Source of the DNA: Candidatus Gastranaerophilales bacterium
GTDB lineage: Bacteria > Cyanobacteriota > Vampirovibrionia > Gastranaerophilales > Gastranaerophilaceae
Length of the DNA stretch: 64,000 nucleotides
Reading direction: 5' to 3'
Assembly (NCBI GenBank): GCA_944327245.1
Contig: CALVHD010000002.1
Coordinates: 1-64,000, forward strand
Below the pieces are notes generated by a model. It saw only the letters and a list, made by a program, of their open reading frames with translations, was not told where the DNA came from and did not search any database. The position numbers and the translations under genes are program-made. Shown piece after piece: positions 8,189 through 16,260 of this stretch. Every line of letters begins with the position of its first letter. Positions within the stretch are counted from its first letter, which is position 1.

Positions 8189-8508
8189 AGATATTTTTTA
8201 ATATTTGATATTATTGCACTTTTTGGCATCATTCCAACCATAACCTCTTTAACTTCTTTATTTTGAAAAATTAAAACGCTTGGCAAAGAAGCTATGCCAT
8301 ATTCTTTTGCTTTTTGCGGATTTTTATCTACATCTATTTTTACAACTTTAATTGTTCCGATAAATTCATTTTGTATTTGCTCTAGCACAGGAGCAAGCTT
8401 ACGGCAAGGCCCGCACCAAGGCGCCCAAAAATCAACAAGAACAATTTGAGAAGAATTAAATACGACATTTTCAAAACTGCTGTCATTTATTTCTTCAATA
8501 TTTGCCAC
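8185..8508 (-). CDS. trxA: Thioredoxin
   Basis: A 107-residue thioredoxin with WCGPC active site (C32, C35), the preceding VDFWAPW strand and the cis-Pro SLPSVL loop. The start is GTG at 8508, with AGGAGG five to six bases upstream. It is divergent from nth and convergent with glutaredoxin. Standard cytoplasmic disulfide reductase. Confidence 0.96.
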   Translation of the reverse strand: MANIEEINDSSFENVVFNSSQIVLVDFWAPWCGPCRKLAPVLEQIQNEFIGTIKVVKIDVDKNPQKAKEYGIASLPSVLIFQNKEVKEVMVGMMPKSAIISNIKKYL

Positions 8509-8544
8509 ATTTACCTCCTTTTTCTTTTTTTATATAATTATACC

Positions 8545-9186
8545 ATGGATATCGATAACATTTTTTTAATTTTAAAACATGATTTTGACAACAACATACT
8601 GCCTCACAGCGAATTTGTAGACTTTATGGAAAACATAAAAAATCCTTATATTGTTTTGATTTGTTGCATTTTATCTTTAAGAACAAACGACAAAACCACA
8701 ATCGGCGCCTCTAAAAGAATGCTTGAATTAGCTAAAACTCCCGATGAAATGATAAAAGTTGATGTTGATTCCCTGCAAAATGCAATTTATCCTGTAGGAT
8801 TTTACAAAAACAAAGCTTTGCAAATAATTGAATTATCAAAAATTATTGTTGAAAAATATCATTCAAAAGTTCCCAAAACCATTGACGAATTAACACAATT
8901 CAAGGGCGTAGGAAGAAAAACCGCCAACCTTGTTTTAACTAAAGGTTTTGGACTTAAGGGAATATGTGTCGATGTACATGTTCACCGAATTTCCAACCGT
9001 CTTGGTTATGTAAAAACAAAAACACCCGATGAAACAGAAATGGAATTAAGGAAAATTCTGCCTAAAAAATATTGGATAGATTTTAATACCTATCTTGTAA
9101 CTTTAGGGCAAAACATCTGTAAACCACAAAAGCCAAATTGCGCCAATTGTCCAATTTCAAAATATTGCAAGAAAGTGTTTAATTAA
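8545..9186 (+). CDS. nth: Endonuclease III (DNA glycosylase/AP lyase)
   Basis: A 213-residue HhH-GPD base-excision repair enzyme. Visible: the helix-hairpin-helix with catalytic lysine ([12 protein letters not shown]), catalytic aspartate in [13 protein letters not shown], and a C-terminal 4Fe-4S cluster spaced C-x6-C-x2-C-x5-C. I chose ATG 8545. The frame is open upstream to 8446, but that extension lies inside the divergent trxA gene and is not Nth-like. It ends tail to tail with the ferritin gene (TTAA shared stops). Confidence 0.95.
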   Translation: MDIDNIFLILKHDFDNNILPHSEFVDFMENIKNPYIVLICCILSLRTNDKTTIGASKRMLELAKTPDEMIKVDVDSLQNAIYPVGFYKNKALQIIELSKIIVEKYHSKVPKTIDELTQFKGVGRKTANLVLTKGFGLKGICVDVHVHRISNRLGYVKTKTPDETEMELRKILPKKYWIDFNTYLVTLGQNICKPQKPNCANCPISKYCKKVFN

Positions 9187-9668
9187 ACACTTTCTTTGAT
9201 ACCAAGCTCTAAAATTTCAATGTTTGGAGAAATTATATTTGAATTTTTTATTCTGAATACAAGTTTTCTCATTTTTCCAACATTTATGACCTGCTTTGAA
9301 ATAAGATTTGCAACATATTCTATAGCAGCCACATCATCAGCATCTTTTGCAATCTTATATAATTCATATAATTTTGTTAAAGTAAACTCTTCGCAAGCCA
9401 ACGCACTTGAAAATAAATCAGATACATTTATCCAATCAACAGAAGGCTCATCTATTTTCAAAAGAGTTAATTTTTCATCTCTTAAAATAATGTAATCATA
9501 AATTTTCTGCGCATTGTTTAATTTTTGAGAAGCAATATGCTTCATATAATCACAAAAGCCTTTCATAGCAATTTCATCAAAATATGTTGACATTGCAAAA
9601 TACAAATATGCACTATAAAATTCATGATTAATTTGCTTATTAAAAGCATCAACTAATTTTGTTTCCAT
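9183..9668 (-). CDS. Ferritin-family protein with degenerate ferroxidase site
   Basis: A 161-residue protein whose [20 protein letters not shown]-terminus aligns with bacterial ferritin FtnA. Aligning by eye to E. coli FtnA, E17, Y24, E94 and Q127 are kept. E49 becomes Q, E50 becomes K (K49 here), H53 becomes N (N52 here), and the EQxEEE motif becomes KQVINV. The di-iron oxidation site is therefore probably lost. It may form mixed cages or have another role. It lies 13 bases downstream of desulfoferrodoxin in an apparent operon. Confidence 0.85.
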   Translation of the reverse strand: METKLVDAFNKQINHEFYSAYLYFAMSTYFDEIAMKGFCDYMKHIASQKLNNAQKIYDYIILRDEKLTLLKIDEPSVDWINVSDLFSSALACEEFTLTKLYELYKIAKDADDVAAIEYVANLISKQVINVGKMRKLVFRIKNSNIISPNIEILELGIKESV

Positions 9669-9681
9669 TTTACTTTCTTTC

Positions 9682-10059
9682 TTATTTTGTAGTCCAAACG
9701 CCGTCTATATTGCAGTAAATTCTGATATAAAATCCTTCTTTGCAATTACATTTAAAAGACATTTCAGGTTTGTCGGTTTCTTTTAAATATTTTCTTTTAA
9801 TATATATACCGTCATTTGAAATTGCTTCAATGAATTCAATATGGTGTTCTATAGTTGCACCATGGGTAAAAGTAACCTTCTTTTCAACATCATCAATGTG
9901 TTCAATATGAGCATAATGAGGATTATTTTCACTTGCTATATGTTCACTCATCAATTTCATATTTTCATTACAACAAACTAATGTACCCTCACCTTCATGA
10001 ACTACTTCAACAACATTAGAACAAACATCACACTTGTAAATTTCCATTTTTTTAGTCAT
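9682..10059 (-). CDS. Desulfoferrodoxin-like protein with altered catalytic iron site
   Basis: A 125-residue, two-domain superoxide-reductase-like protein. The N-terminal rubredoxin-type centre is intact (C10, C13, C29, C30). For the catalytic centre, H48, H66, H72 and C116 match the expected ligands. The last histidine ligand is D119 (YCNIDG instead of YCN-x-HG), and the catalytic Glu-Lys before the first His is Asn-Pro. Two extra cysteines (C104, C106) sit nearby. It is first in an operon with the ferritin-like gene. Superoxide reduction is likely altered or lost. Confidence 0.85.
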   Translation of the reverse strand: MTKKMEIYKCDVCSNVVEVVHEGEGTLVCCNENMKLMSEHIASENNPHYAHIEHIDDVEKKVTFTHGATIEHHIEFIEAISNDGIYIKRKYLKETDKPEMSFKCNCKEGFYIRIYCNIDGVWTTK

Positions 10060-10100
10060 AATCTTTCCTTTCTTAATCTTTTAAAATTCTGACATGGCAA

Positions 10101-10165
10101 TTTTTCAAAAGAAATTAGTCAACAAGGCTAACTCTTTTGAAAAAAAGAAAGAAAAATGATATAAT
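10101..10165 (+). promoter_or_regulatory. Promoter of the RHH gene overlapping a 12-bp inverted repeat
   Basis: TTTTTCAAAAGA (10101-10112) and TCTTTTGAAAAA (10133-10144) form a perfect 12-bp inverted repeat with 20 bases between. A second inner pair (TTAG/CTAA) lies inside. A good sigma-70 promoter, TTGAAA (10137-10142) and TATAAT (10160-10165) with a 17-bp spacer, has its -35 box within the right arm. The site separates the desulfoferrodoxin/ferritin operon from the RHH regulator gene, as an operator would. Confidence 0.6.
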
Positions 10166-10183
10166 GCAAAAAAGAGGTAAATT

Positions 10184-10372
10184 ATGGCAAAAATTTTAAT
10201 TTCAATGAAAGATAATTTCTTAAAAACCATTGATGAAATGGCGCAAAAAGAGCAAAGAACCCGCTCTGAGCTAATTAGAGAAGCCCTTAGAAGTTATATT
10301 AAAAAAGCTAACACCATAGCCCCTAAAAAAGCTCAACAAGAAGCTACATTGCTCGAGTCTTTGCTAGACTAA
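10184..10372 (+). CDS. Ribbon-helix-helix (CopG/Arc-type) DNA-binding protein
   Basis: A 62-residue protein with an N-terminal beta strand (AKILISMKD), then two helices with the RHH signature RTRSELIREALRSYI. A Shine-Dalgarno (AGAGG) lies 5 to 10 bases upstream. No toxin gene follows, so it looks like a stand-alone repressor, not an antitoxin. Its promoter carries the inverted repeat described at 10101-10165, so autoregulation and control of the divergent iron-protein operon are plausible. Its 3' end overlaps the convergent GH13 gene by 29 bases. Confidence 0.85.
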   Translation: MAKILISMKDNFLKTIDEMAQKEQRTRSELIREALRSYIKKANTIAPKKAQQEATLLESLLD

Positions 10373-11882
10373 CCATATAAACCTGAATTTCTAAAGGTTC
10401 AAGAGTGGTTTTTATTAAACTTTTTTCAATTTTCGGTTGTCTTTTAGTATTAATCAATGAAAACAAGTAATCTTTTCTTAAATATTTAGATTTTAAATTA
10501 ACATCTTGATTTTGATTTTCATCTAAAGAACCGACAACAATAAGTTCTCTGTCTTTATCTGTTATTGAATAAGCAAAAACTTTTTCGTTTTTTGTATCCA
10601 AGATTTTAAACGTACCGCCGTTAATTAAATCAAGATTTCTTTCTTTAAAGCTGATTGCTTTTAAATATTTCTTTTTTAGTTCAGAATGTTTTAATCTGAT
10701 TGGTCCTGTTAAATTAAAAATGTCAAACATTCCGCTATGCACAAAATAATACTCATCATCTGTCTGGCTATTTTTAGCTTTTTTATTTTCATAAGAGTAA
10801 GTAAAATCATCTCCTTGTGAAAAACCATCTAAGAAATATGAATTAACAGGCAAGGTTGTTGTTAACCATAAAACCATATCCCAATAATTTTTACCTCTTA
10901 GAATAGGCGCTTGCTGGTCATGCGTTGCAAAAGACGCCATGATGGATTTACCTTTATTTTTCTTTAAATTCTTTAAGTTATTTTTAATTTTTCTATCAAA
11001 CTCATTCTTGCTTTTAATATTTTTAAAATCACTCCAAGAGCCGTAGTAACAATCAAAACCTGCCTCCAACAACTCATCAATCGAAGTGTATTTACTAACC
11101 GCCAAAGGTGCAGGATTGCCCCATTCCAGACTTGCTTCAGCCAAGAACAGAAAATTTTCATTTTTGCTTCTGGCGTAGTTAATTATCTCTTTCCAGAATT
11201 CTTTTGGTTTAATTGCGGCAACATCAACTCTAATGCCGTCAAAACCGATTTCTTGCGCCATATCTACGAAACTTTTAAAATTATTCAAAGTATCTTTATA
11301 TAAAGTTTTGCCATCTTTGTCGTATATTTTAAACAACCTGACATCTGTCCAATCAGCAGGAATTATTGCTTCTTGTTTCTTATCCAAAACGAACCAATTC
11401 GGTTTTCTTAAACTAAAATCATAAGAACCGCAACTTGGTAAATCTAAAATGACATTTAAATCAAGACTGTGAGCAGTTTTTATAAATTCTTTTGCCTCAT
11501 CTATAGCCGGCATATCATTTTTATTATCATCCAACTGAGGATTAATTGTATTAAATGAATCCATAGCATACAATGAACCTGCTGTTCCTAATGCTTTTAA
11601 TTTACCGCTCGGAGTAATCGGAAGCACATAGATTGTATTTATTCCTTCGTTTTTAAGACTTTGCAATTTATCTTTTGCATTTAAAAATGTGCCTTTAATA
11701 TCACCTTCATCCTCATCAATTATACTGTCATGGTTTTTATCAACCGCACCAAAATTTCTGATATTTATAGTGTAAATAACAGCTTTGTTATTTTTAAATA
11801 CTTCTCTTAAATTTTCCCTTGCATCCAATTGAGGAGACAACAGAAGCAAAGCTAATACCCCGATAACTAATTTTCTTTTCAT
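10344..11882 (-). CDS. Exported GH13 alpha-amylase-family protein
   Basis: A 512-residue protein with a signal peptide (first ~21 residues, LLLLSPQLDA) and a GH13 barrel. Catalytic residues seen: nucleophile D220 (GFDGIRVD), acid E249 (FLAEAS) and the transition-state Asp in ATHDQQ near 322. A DKNHDSIIDEDEGD loop (48-61) resembles a calcium-binding EF-hand. In conserved region I the usual D-x-V-x-N-H reads DLPSCGS, so the Asn-His pair is missing; specificity may differ from starch amylases. It would act on alpha-glucans in the periplasm or outside the cell. Confidence 0.85.
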   Translation of the reverse strand: MKRKLVIGVLALLLLSPQLDARENLREVFKNNKAVIYTINIRNFGAVDKNHDSIIDEDEGDIKGTFLNAKDKLQSLKNEGINTIYVLPITPSGKLKALGTAGSLYAMDSFNTINPQLDDNKNDMPAIDEAKEFIKTAHSLDLNVILDLPSCGSYDFSLRKPNWFVLDKKQEAIIPADWTDVRLFKIYDKDGKTLYKDTLNNFKSFVDMAQEIGFDGIRVDVAAIKPKEFWKEIINYARSKNENFLFLAEASLEWGNPAPLAVSKYTSIDELLEAGFDCYYGSWSDFKNIKSKNEFDRKIKNNLKNLKKNKGKSIMASFATHDQQAPILRGKNYWDMVLWLTTTLPVNSYFLDGFSQGDDFTYSYENKKAKNSQTDDEYYFVHSGMFDIFNLTGPIRLKHSELKKKYLKAISFKERNLDLINGGTFKILDTKNEKVFAYSITDKDRELIVVGSLDENQNQDVNLKSKYLRKDYLFSLINTKRQPKIEKSLIKTTLEPLEIQVYMVSLAKTRAM

Positions 11883-11959
11883 AATATAAAAGTATATAGG
11901 AAAAATAAATTTAGTGTATAATAATTAAGATGTAATTTTTTAGTATTTAGGGTTTTTAA

Positions 11960-14161
11960 ATGAATAAATTTTTTAATATATTTAAAAATGAAGAGCTGTT
12001 TAAAACATCAAAAGCGGCCGGTTTTTTTGCATTTATTTTTGTAGCATTAATTATTACCTCGCTATTATCCGTTAGATATTACTTATATCAAAATATAATT
12101 GTAAACGGCATTGCCCAAAAAACAATTTTAGCCAAAAACAATTTTGAAGTTATAGACAAACAAAGAACAGAATTAATTAAAAGAGAAGTTGCAAATAAAA
12201 TCCGTCCGATTGTTGTACCAGTTGAAGGAGATTACATCAAAACAGATCTTCAAAAAGCTATTGATGATATTGAAAAAATTAAAAAAGAAAAAAAGACATA
12301 TCAAATTAAACAAAAAGAACTCTTTGATTTGTTGGAAATTAACGACACGGAAAGAAAAAAAGCAGCCGTAACATATATTCTTACAGCATCAGAAGCCAAT
12401 CTAAGCTCAGCTTATACAAATACAAAATATATCCTAAACGAATTATTAAATGTTGGCGTTTTTGATACCGATATCAAAAATTTCTTGAGTGAAGATTTTA
12501 TTGAAAAAACTCTTGGCTTACACGTTAAAAAGAGCCAATATCCTTTAATTTCAAGCTTGATTGAACATTCTGTTATTCCAAACTTAATCATAGATGAATA
12601 TGCAACAGAAATTGCAAGAAAAAATGCCAAAAATGCAGTTAAACCTTATGTTGTATCCTTTAAAAAAGGAGATAAAATTCTCCAACTGGGTGAAAAAGTT
12701 ACTCAACTTAAAAAAGATGCACTAAAACAATCAGGATATAATGTTTTAGAACTCAATAAGGGTGGAGTTTTTGGAATTTTTGCAATTGTTTGTTTAACAA
12801 TGTATTGTTTAATTTTATACATACAAAAATATGAAAAAAAATTCTACACGCCAAGATACATGGCCTATATTGCAGCTTCTTCCATTGTTCTAACATATGT
12901 TTGTATATTAATTTCAAACTCGAGCCTAATATCTAATTATATTATGCCTTTTGTTGCTTTTACGATGATTTTGGCAATTTTTACCAATCCGATTTTATCG
13001 TTTTTAGTTTCGATATTAATGCTTGCAATATTAGCAGTAACACTATTTTTTGACCCTCAACACGTATATGTTTTTATAATTGCAATTCTGGCTTCAAGCT
13101 ATCTTGTATCTCGAATTTCATATTCAAAAAGATTTGACATAATTTGGTGCGGTATGCAAATTGGCGTAATTATGTTTTTTGCAATGTTTTTTGTTTTGTG
13201 TTTCGAAATTCAAACACAAGCAATTTTTAAATTTTTACAATACCAAGCACAAAATCCTTTCGTGGGACTCCTGAACGGATTAATCTCATCAATGATAGCA
13301 ATGTTTTTAATACCTATTATAGAAAAAGTATTTAAAATTATATCTCCGTATGGGCTTATTGAACTTGCAGACCAAAATCAAGAACTCCTCACAAAAATGA
13401 GAAGCTCAGCCCCCGGAACTTTCCACCATTCCCTAATGGTTGCCAATCTTTGCGAAGCGGCAGCCGCAGCAATTGGAGCAGATTCAATTTTAGCTCGTGT
13501 GGGCGCTTTTTATCATGATATCGGCAAACTTCAAAGACCTTTATTCTTTATTGAAAATCAATCTTATTTTGGAGTTGAAAATCCTCATACAACACTGACT
13601 CCAAGACAAAGTAAAATGGTTATCACCTTACACACCAAAGATGGTATAGAAATAGCAAAAAAATACGGACTTCCGCAAGTAATTATTGATTTTATACAAC
13701 AACACCACGGAGAAAGCTTAGCAGGGCATTTCTACAACAAAGCCATCGAACAAGAGGGAATTGAAAATGTTTCTGAAAATCAATTCCGCTACCCCGGACC
13801 AAAACCGCAAACAAAAGAAACGGCAATTTTAATGCTGGCTGACGCACTGGAAAGTGCTGTTCGTTCACTTAAAAAACCTACTCAAGAAGAAATTGAAGCG
13901 ATAGTTAATAAAATTTTCACAGAAAGACTAAACGACGGTCAACTATCAGACAGCCCTCTAACACTAAAAGATATAAAAATTATTGCAATGACTTTTAATA
14001 AAATACTAAGAGGAATGCAGCATGACAGAATTAAATATCAAGAAAGAGTTATGAACGAAATAGCAGATAAAAACAAAATAACAATTCAGAATACAACCGA
14101 TGATGAATTTGAAAGAAAAATTCAAGAACTGCAAAACAAAAATAAGGATAAAAATGAATAG
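11960..14161 (+). CDS. pgpH: PgpH-like 7TM-HD cyclic-di-AMP phosphodiesterase
   Basis: A 733-residue membrane protein: one N-terminal helix, a large extracytoplasmic domain (about 40-265), seven hydrophobic helices (about 270-480), then a cytoplasmic HD domain (about 500-680) with FHHSLMVANL, FYHDIGKL and QQHHGE motifs. This is the 7TMR-HDED/HD architecture of PgpH, which hydrolyses c-di-AMP. It heads a conserved pgpH-ybeY-dgkA block known from Firmicutes and cyanobacteria, and its stop overlaps the ybeY start. Confidence 0.93.
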   Translation: MNKFFNIFKNEELFKTSKAAGFFAFIFVALIITSLLSVRYYLYQNIIVNGIAQKTILAKNNFEVIDKQRTELIKREVANKIRPIVVPVEGDYIKTDLQKAIDDIEKIKKEKKTYQIKQKELFDLLEINDTERKKAAVTYILTASEANLSSAYTNTKYILNELLNVGVFDTDIKNFLSEDFIEKTLGLHVKKSQYPLISSLIEHSVIPNLIIDEYATEIARKNAKNAVKPYVVSFKKGDKILQLGEKVTQLKKDALKQSGYNVLELNKGGVFGIFAIVCLTMYCLILYIQKYEKKFYTPRYMAYIAASSIVLTYVCILISNSSLISNYIMPFVAFTMILAIFTNPILSFLVSILMLAILAVTLFFDPQHVYVFIIAILASSYLVSRISYSKRFDIIWCGMQIGVIMFFAMFFVLCFEIQTQAIFKFLQYQAQNPFVGLLNGLISSMIAMFLIPIIEKVFKIISPYGLIELADQNQELLTKMRSSAPGTFHHSLMVANLCEAAAAAIGADSILARVGAFYHDIGKLQRPLFFIENQSYFGVENPHTTLTPRQSKMVITLHTKDGIEIAKKYGLPQVIIDFIQQHHGESLAGHFYNKAIEQEGIENVSENQFRYPGPKPQTKETAILMLADALESAVRSLKKPTQEEIEAIVNKIFTERLNDGQLSDSPLTLKDIKIIAMTFNKILRGMQHDRIKYQERVMNEIADKNKITIQNTTDDEFERKIQELQNKNKDKNE

Positions 14162-14642
14162 CTCTTTTACATTGTCAAAAATTGACAATATCAATTTAAA
14201 AAAATACAATATAACCTTTAAAAATCTAAAACCTAAAATTAAAAAATTGCTTGATATAATGCTTAATTTAAAAGAATTAAAAACAAGCAAAATATTTTCA
14301 AACAATATTTCTAAAATCAGATTTGATTTATCATTTTGTTGTGATGAAACAATTCATCAAATAAATAAAGAATACAGATTTAAAGACAGTCCAACAGATG
14401 TTATAACTTTTTCATTATTTGTTGATGATATAAATTCAATAATCCATAGAAAAACAGCTGATTTAGGTCAAATTATTATATCTGTTGAAACAGCCGACAA
14501 ACAAAAAAAACAAACTCTGGAAAAAGAAATATTAACCCTAATCTGTCATGGAATTTTACATCTATTTGGATTTGACCATTTAGAAAAAAAGGATTACGAT
14601 TTTGTTGTAAATATCCAAAATAAAGTCTTAGAGGAATTATGA
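14154..14642 (+). CDS. ybeY: Endoribonuclease YbeY (16S rRNA maturation)
   Basis: A 162-residue protein with the metal-binding HGxLHLxGFDH motif near the C-terminus (CHGILHLFGFDHLE) and the family DVITFSL and EYR segments. The ATG at 14154 (AAGGATAAAA in front, overlapping the pgpH stop as ATGAATAG) is preferred to an in-frame start at 14100 inside pgpH. YbeY acts in rRNA 3'-end processing and ribosome quality control. It is coupled to dgkA by a 4-base overlap. Confidence 0.93.
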   Translation: MNSSFTLSKIDNINLKKYNITFKNLKPKIKKLLDIMLNLKELKTSKIFSNNISKIRFDLSFCCDETIHQINKEYRFKDSPTDVITFSLFVDDINSIIHRKTADLGQIIISVETADKQKKQTLEKEILTLICHGILHLFGFDHLEKKDYDFVVNIQNKVLEEL

Positions 14643-15019
14643 ATAAATTTCAATCAAGAAGTTTTCAAAAAAGTTTAATGTTCGCCCTAAATGGTTTAAG
14701 ACTTGCTTTTCGCTCGCAAAGAAACTTTAGAAAACATCTTGTTATAGCTTTTTTTACTATTTCAATAGCTTTTTTGTTAAGGGTTGATATTGTTGAATTT
14801 TGTATTATATTATTTGCTAACACATTTGTGCTTGTAATGGAGATGATGAATTCCGTTATAGAATTTGTAATTGATGCATATTACAAAAACAAATGGGCAA
14901 AACTTGCCAAACTGTCTAAAGACATAGCAGCAGGTGCTGTTTTATTATCAGCAGTTACAAGCGCAATAATATCATTTTTAATTTATGGAAGTAAAATTTA
15001 TCAATTGTATTACAACTAG
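14639..15019 (+). CDS. dgkA: Diacylglycerol/undecaprenol kinase
   Basis: A 126-residue membrane protein with three transmembrane helices and the family signature VMEMMNSVIEFVID, plus AKLSKDIAAGAVLLS. In Gram-positive and cyanobacterial-type gene blocks this family phosphorylates undecaprenol or diacylglycerol, feeding lipid-carrier recycling for cell-wall synthesis. It is the third gene of the pgpH-ybeY-dgkA operon and overlaps the ybeY stop by 4 bases. Confidence 0.92.
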   Translation: MNKFQSRSFQKSLMFALNGLRLAFRSQRNFRKHLVIAFFTISIAFLLRVDIVEFCIILFANTFVLVMEMMNSVIEFVIDAYYKNKWAKLAKLSKDIAAGAVLLSAVTSAIISFLIYGSKIYQLYYN

Positions 15020-15029
15020 AAAGGCAAAT

Positions 15030-15446
15030 ATGGATAAAAATTTTCAAACACTGGCACCAAAATACTTTCTCGAAGAAGGATTTTCTTGTTCTGAATCAAT
15101 AGTAAAATCAGCTTATGAATTAGGGCTTGTTCCAAAAGAATTAATAAATGCAGCAACATCATTTTCGGGCGGAATGGGCTCAGGCTGCTTATGTGGAGCT
15201 ATTGCCGGTTCTCAAATGGTTTTAGGTTATTTACATGGAAAATACCAAGATAACACTGTAAGAGCCTTAGCAAAAGAATTTTATCAACGTTTCATCAAAA
15301 TCCATAAAGTTACATGCTGCAAAATCTTAACAAAAGACTATAAAGATTTTCACTCATCTGAGCGCAAAAAACATTGCTCAAATATGGTTTTTGACTGCGC
15401 AAAAATTCTGGATGAAATGTTAGCTGAAATCAAAATTAATGTTTAA
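15030..15446 (+). CDS. C_GCAxxG_C_C family redox/metal protein
   Basis: A 138-residue protein with the family pattern: Cys in GFSCSES (about 20), GCLCGAIAGSQ (about 55-65), then CC (KVTCCKIL) and two more cysteines (HCSNMVFDC). PF09719 members are small, probably redox-active or metal-binding proteins of unknown function. ATG 15030 with AGAAAGG in front is preferred; the open frame begins further upstream inside dgkA. It ends with an 11-base convergent overlap with rsmI. Confidence 0.88.
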   Translation: MDKNFQTLAPKYFLEEGFSCSESIVKSAYELGLVPKELINAATSFSGGMGSGCLCGAIAGSQMVLGYLHGKYQDNTVRALAKEFYQRFIKIHKVTCCKILTKDYKDFHSSERKKHCSNMVFDCAKILDEMLAEIKINV

Positions 15447-16260
15447 AATCTAAACACTTTTTATAAACTAAATTTCTATTTACATTATATAGCTCTGACA
15501 AAACTGATGAGATATCTTTATCTTTTAGTTTCAGGGCTTTTAATTTCTTTATTTTTTCATCAATATCAACTTCATTTTCTTGAACTGTTTTGTGAAGTAA
15601 TACTGCAATTTCGCCCTTTAAAGTATTGTTTTCATAATATTCAATTACTTCTTTAATGTTATCAGTAATTATTTGTTCAAATTTTTTTGTCAACTCTCTT
15701 GCAATTGTAATTTTTTTATTGGGATATGTTTCTAAAATTACGTTAAGAGTATCTTTTAACCTCATGGGACTTTCATAAAAAACTAAATTTTCACAGTTAT
15801 TTTTTATTATTGTTTCTTTGATTTTATTTTTTGTTCTATCAATAAAACCGATAAATTTAAAATCTTCATCTTGCCTTGAAACTGCCGACAATAGGGTTGT
15901 AATTGCACTTGGGCCCGGAATTGGAATTACCCTAAAACCTTCTTTTATAACTGCCTCAACTAAAATATTCCCCGGATCAGATATCAAAGGAGTACCGGCA
16001 TCAGAAACAAGTGCTATTTTTTTACCTTCTTTTAAATAATTTAAAAATAATTCAACTCTGGATGATTCGCTAAATTTATGATAGCTTAATAATTTTGTGG
16101 TTATTGAATACTTATTAAGCAACACTTGGGTTGTTCTTGTGTCTTCAGCAGCAATTATATCAACATTTTTTAAAACATCCAGCGCTCTTAGTGTTATATC
16201 ATCAAGATTTCCTATAGGAGTAGCCACGCAATACAATGCTGATATTATAGAATTTGCCAA
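15436..16260 (-). CDS. rsmI: 16S rRNA (cytidine-1402-2'-O)-methyltransferase
   Basis: A 274-residue tetrapyrrole-methylase-fold enzyme with LYCVATPIGNLDDITLRAL, AEDTRTT, SDAGTPLISDPG and PGPSAITTLLS motifs. It uses S-adenosylmethionine to methylate C1402 of 16S rRNA. The likely start is TTG at 16260 with AAGAAGG about five bases before it. It overlaps the end of cysS by 16 bases, so the two are co-transcribed. Confidence 0.95.
   Translation of the reverse strand: MANSIISALYCVATPIGNLDDITLRALDVLKNVDIIAAEDTRTTQVLLNKYSITTKLLSYHKFSESSRVELFLNYLKEGKKIALVSDAGTPLISDPGNILVEAVIKEGFRVIPIPGPSAITTLLSAVSRQDEDFKFIGFIDRTKNKIKETIIKNNCENLVFYESPMRLKDTLNVILETYPNKKITIARELTKKFEQIITDNIKEVIEYYENNTLKGEIAVLLHKTVQENEVDIDEKIKKLKALKLKDKDISSVLSELYNVNRNLVYKKCLDFKH

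Noticed and set aside
8446-8544. N-terminal extension of endonuclease III
   Set aside because: The added residues lie inside divergent trxA and do not resemble Nth; ATG 8545 gives the normal family length.
14100-14153. N-terminal extension of YbeY
   Set aside because: It lies in the end of pgpH; the ATG overlapping the pgpH stop, with a Shine-Dalgarno, is better.
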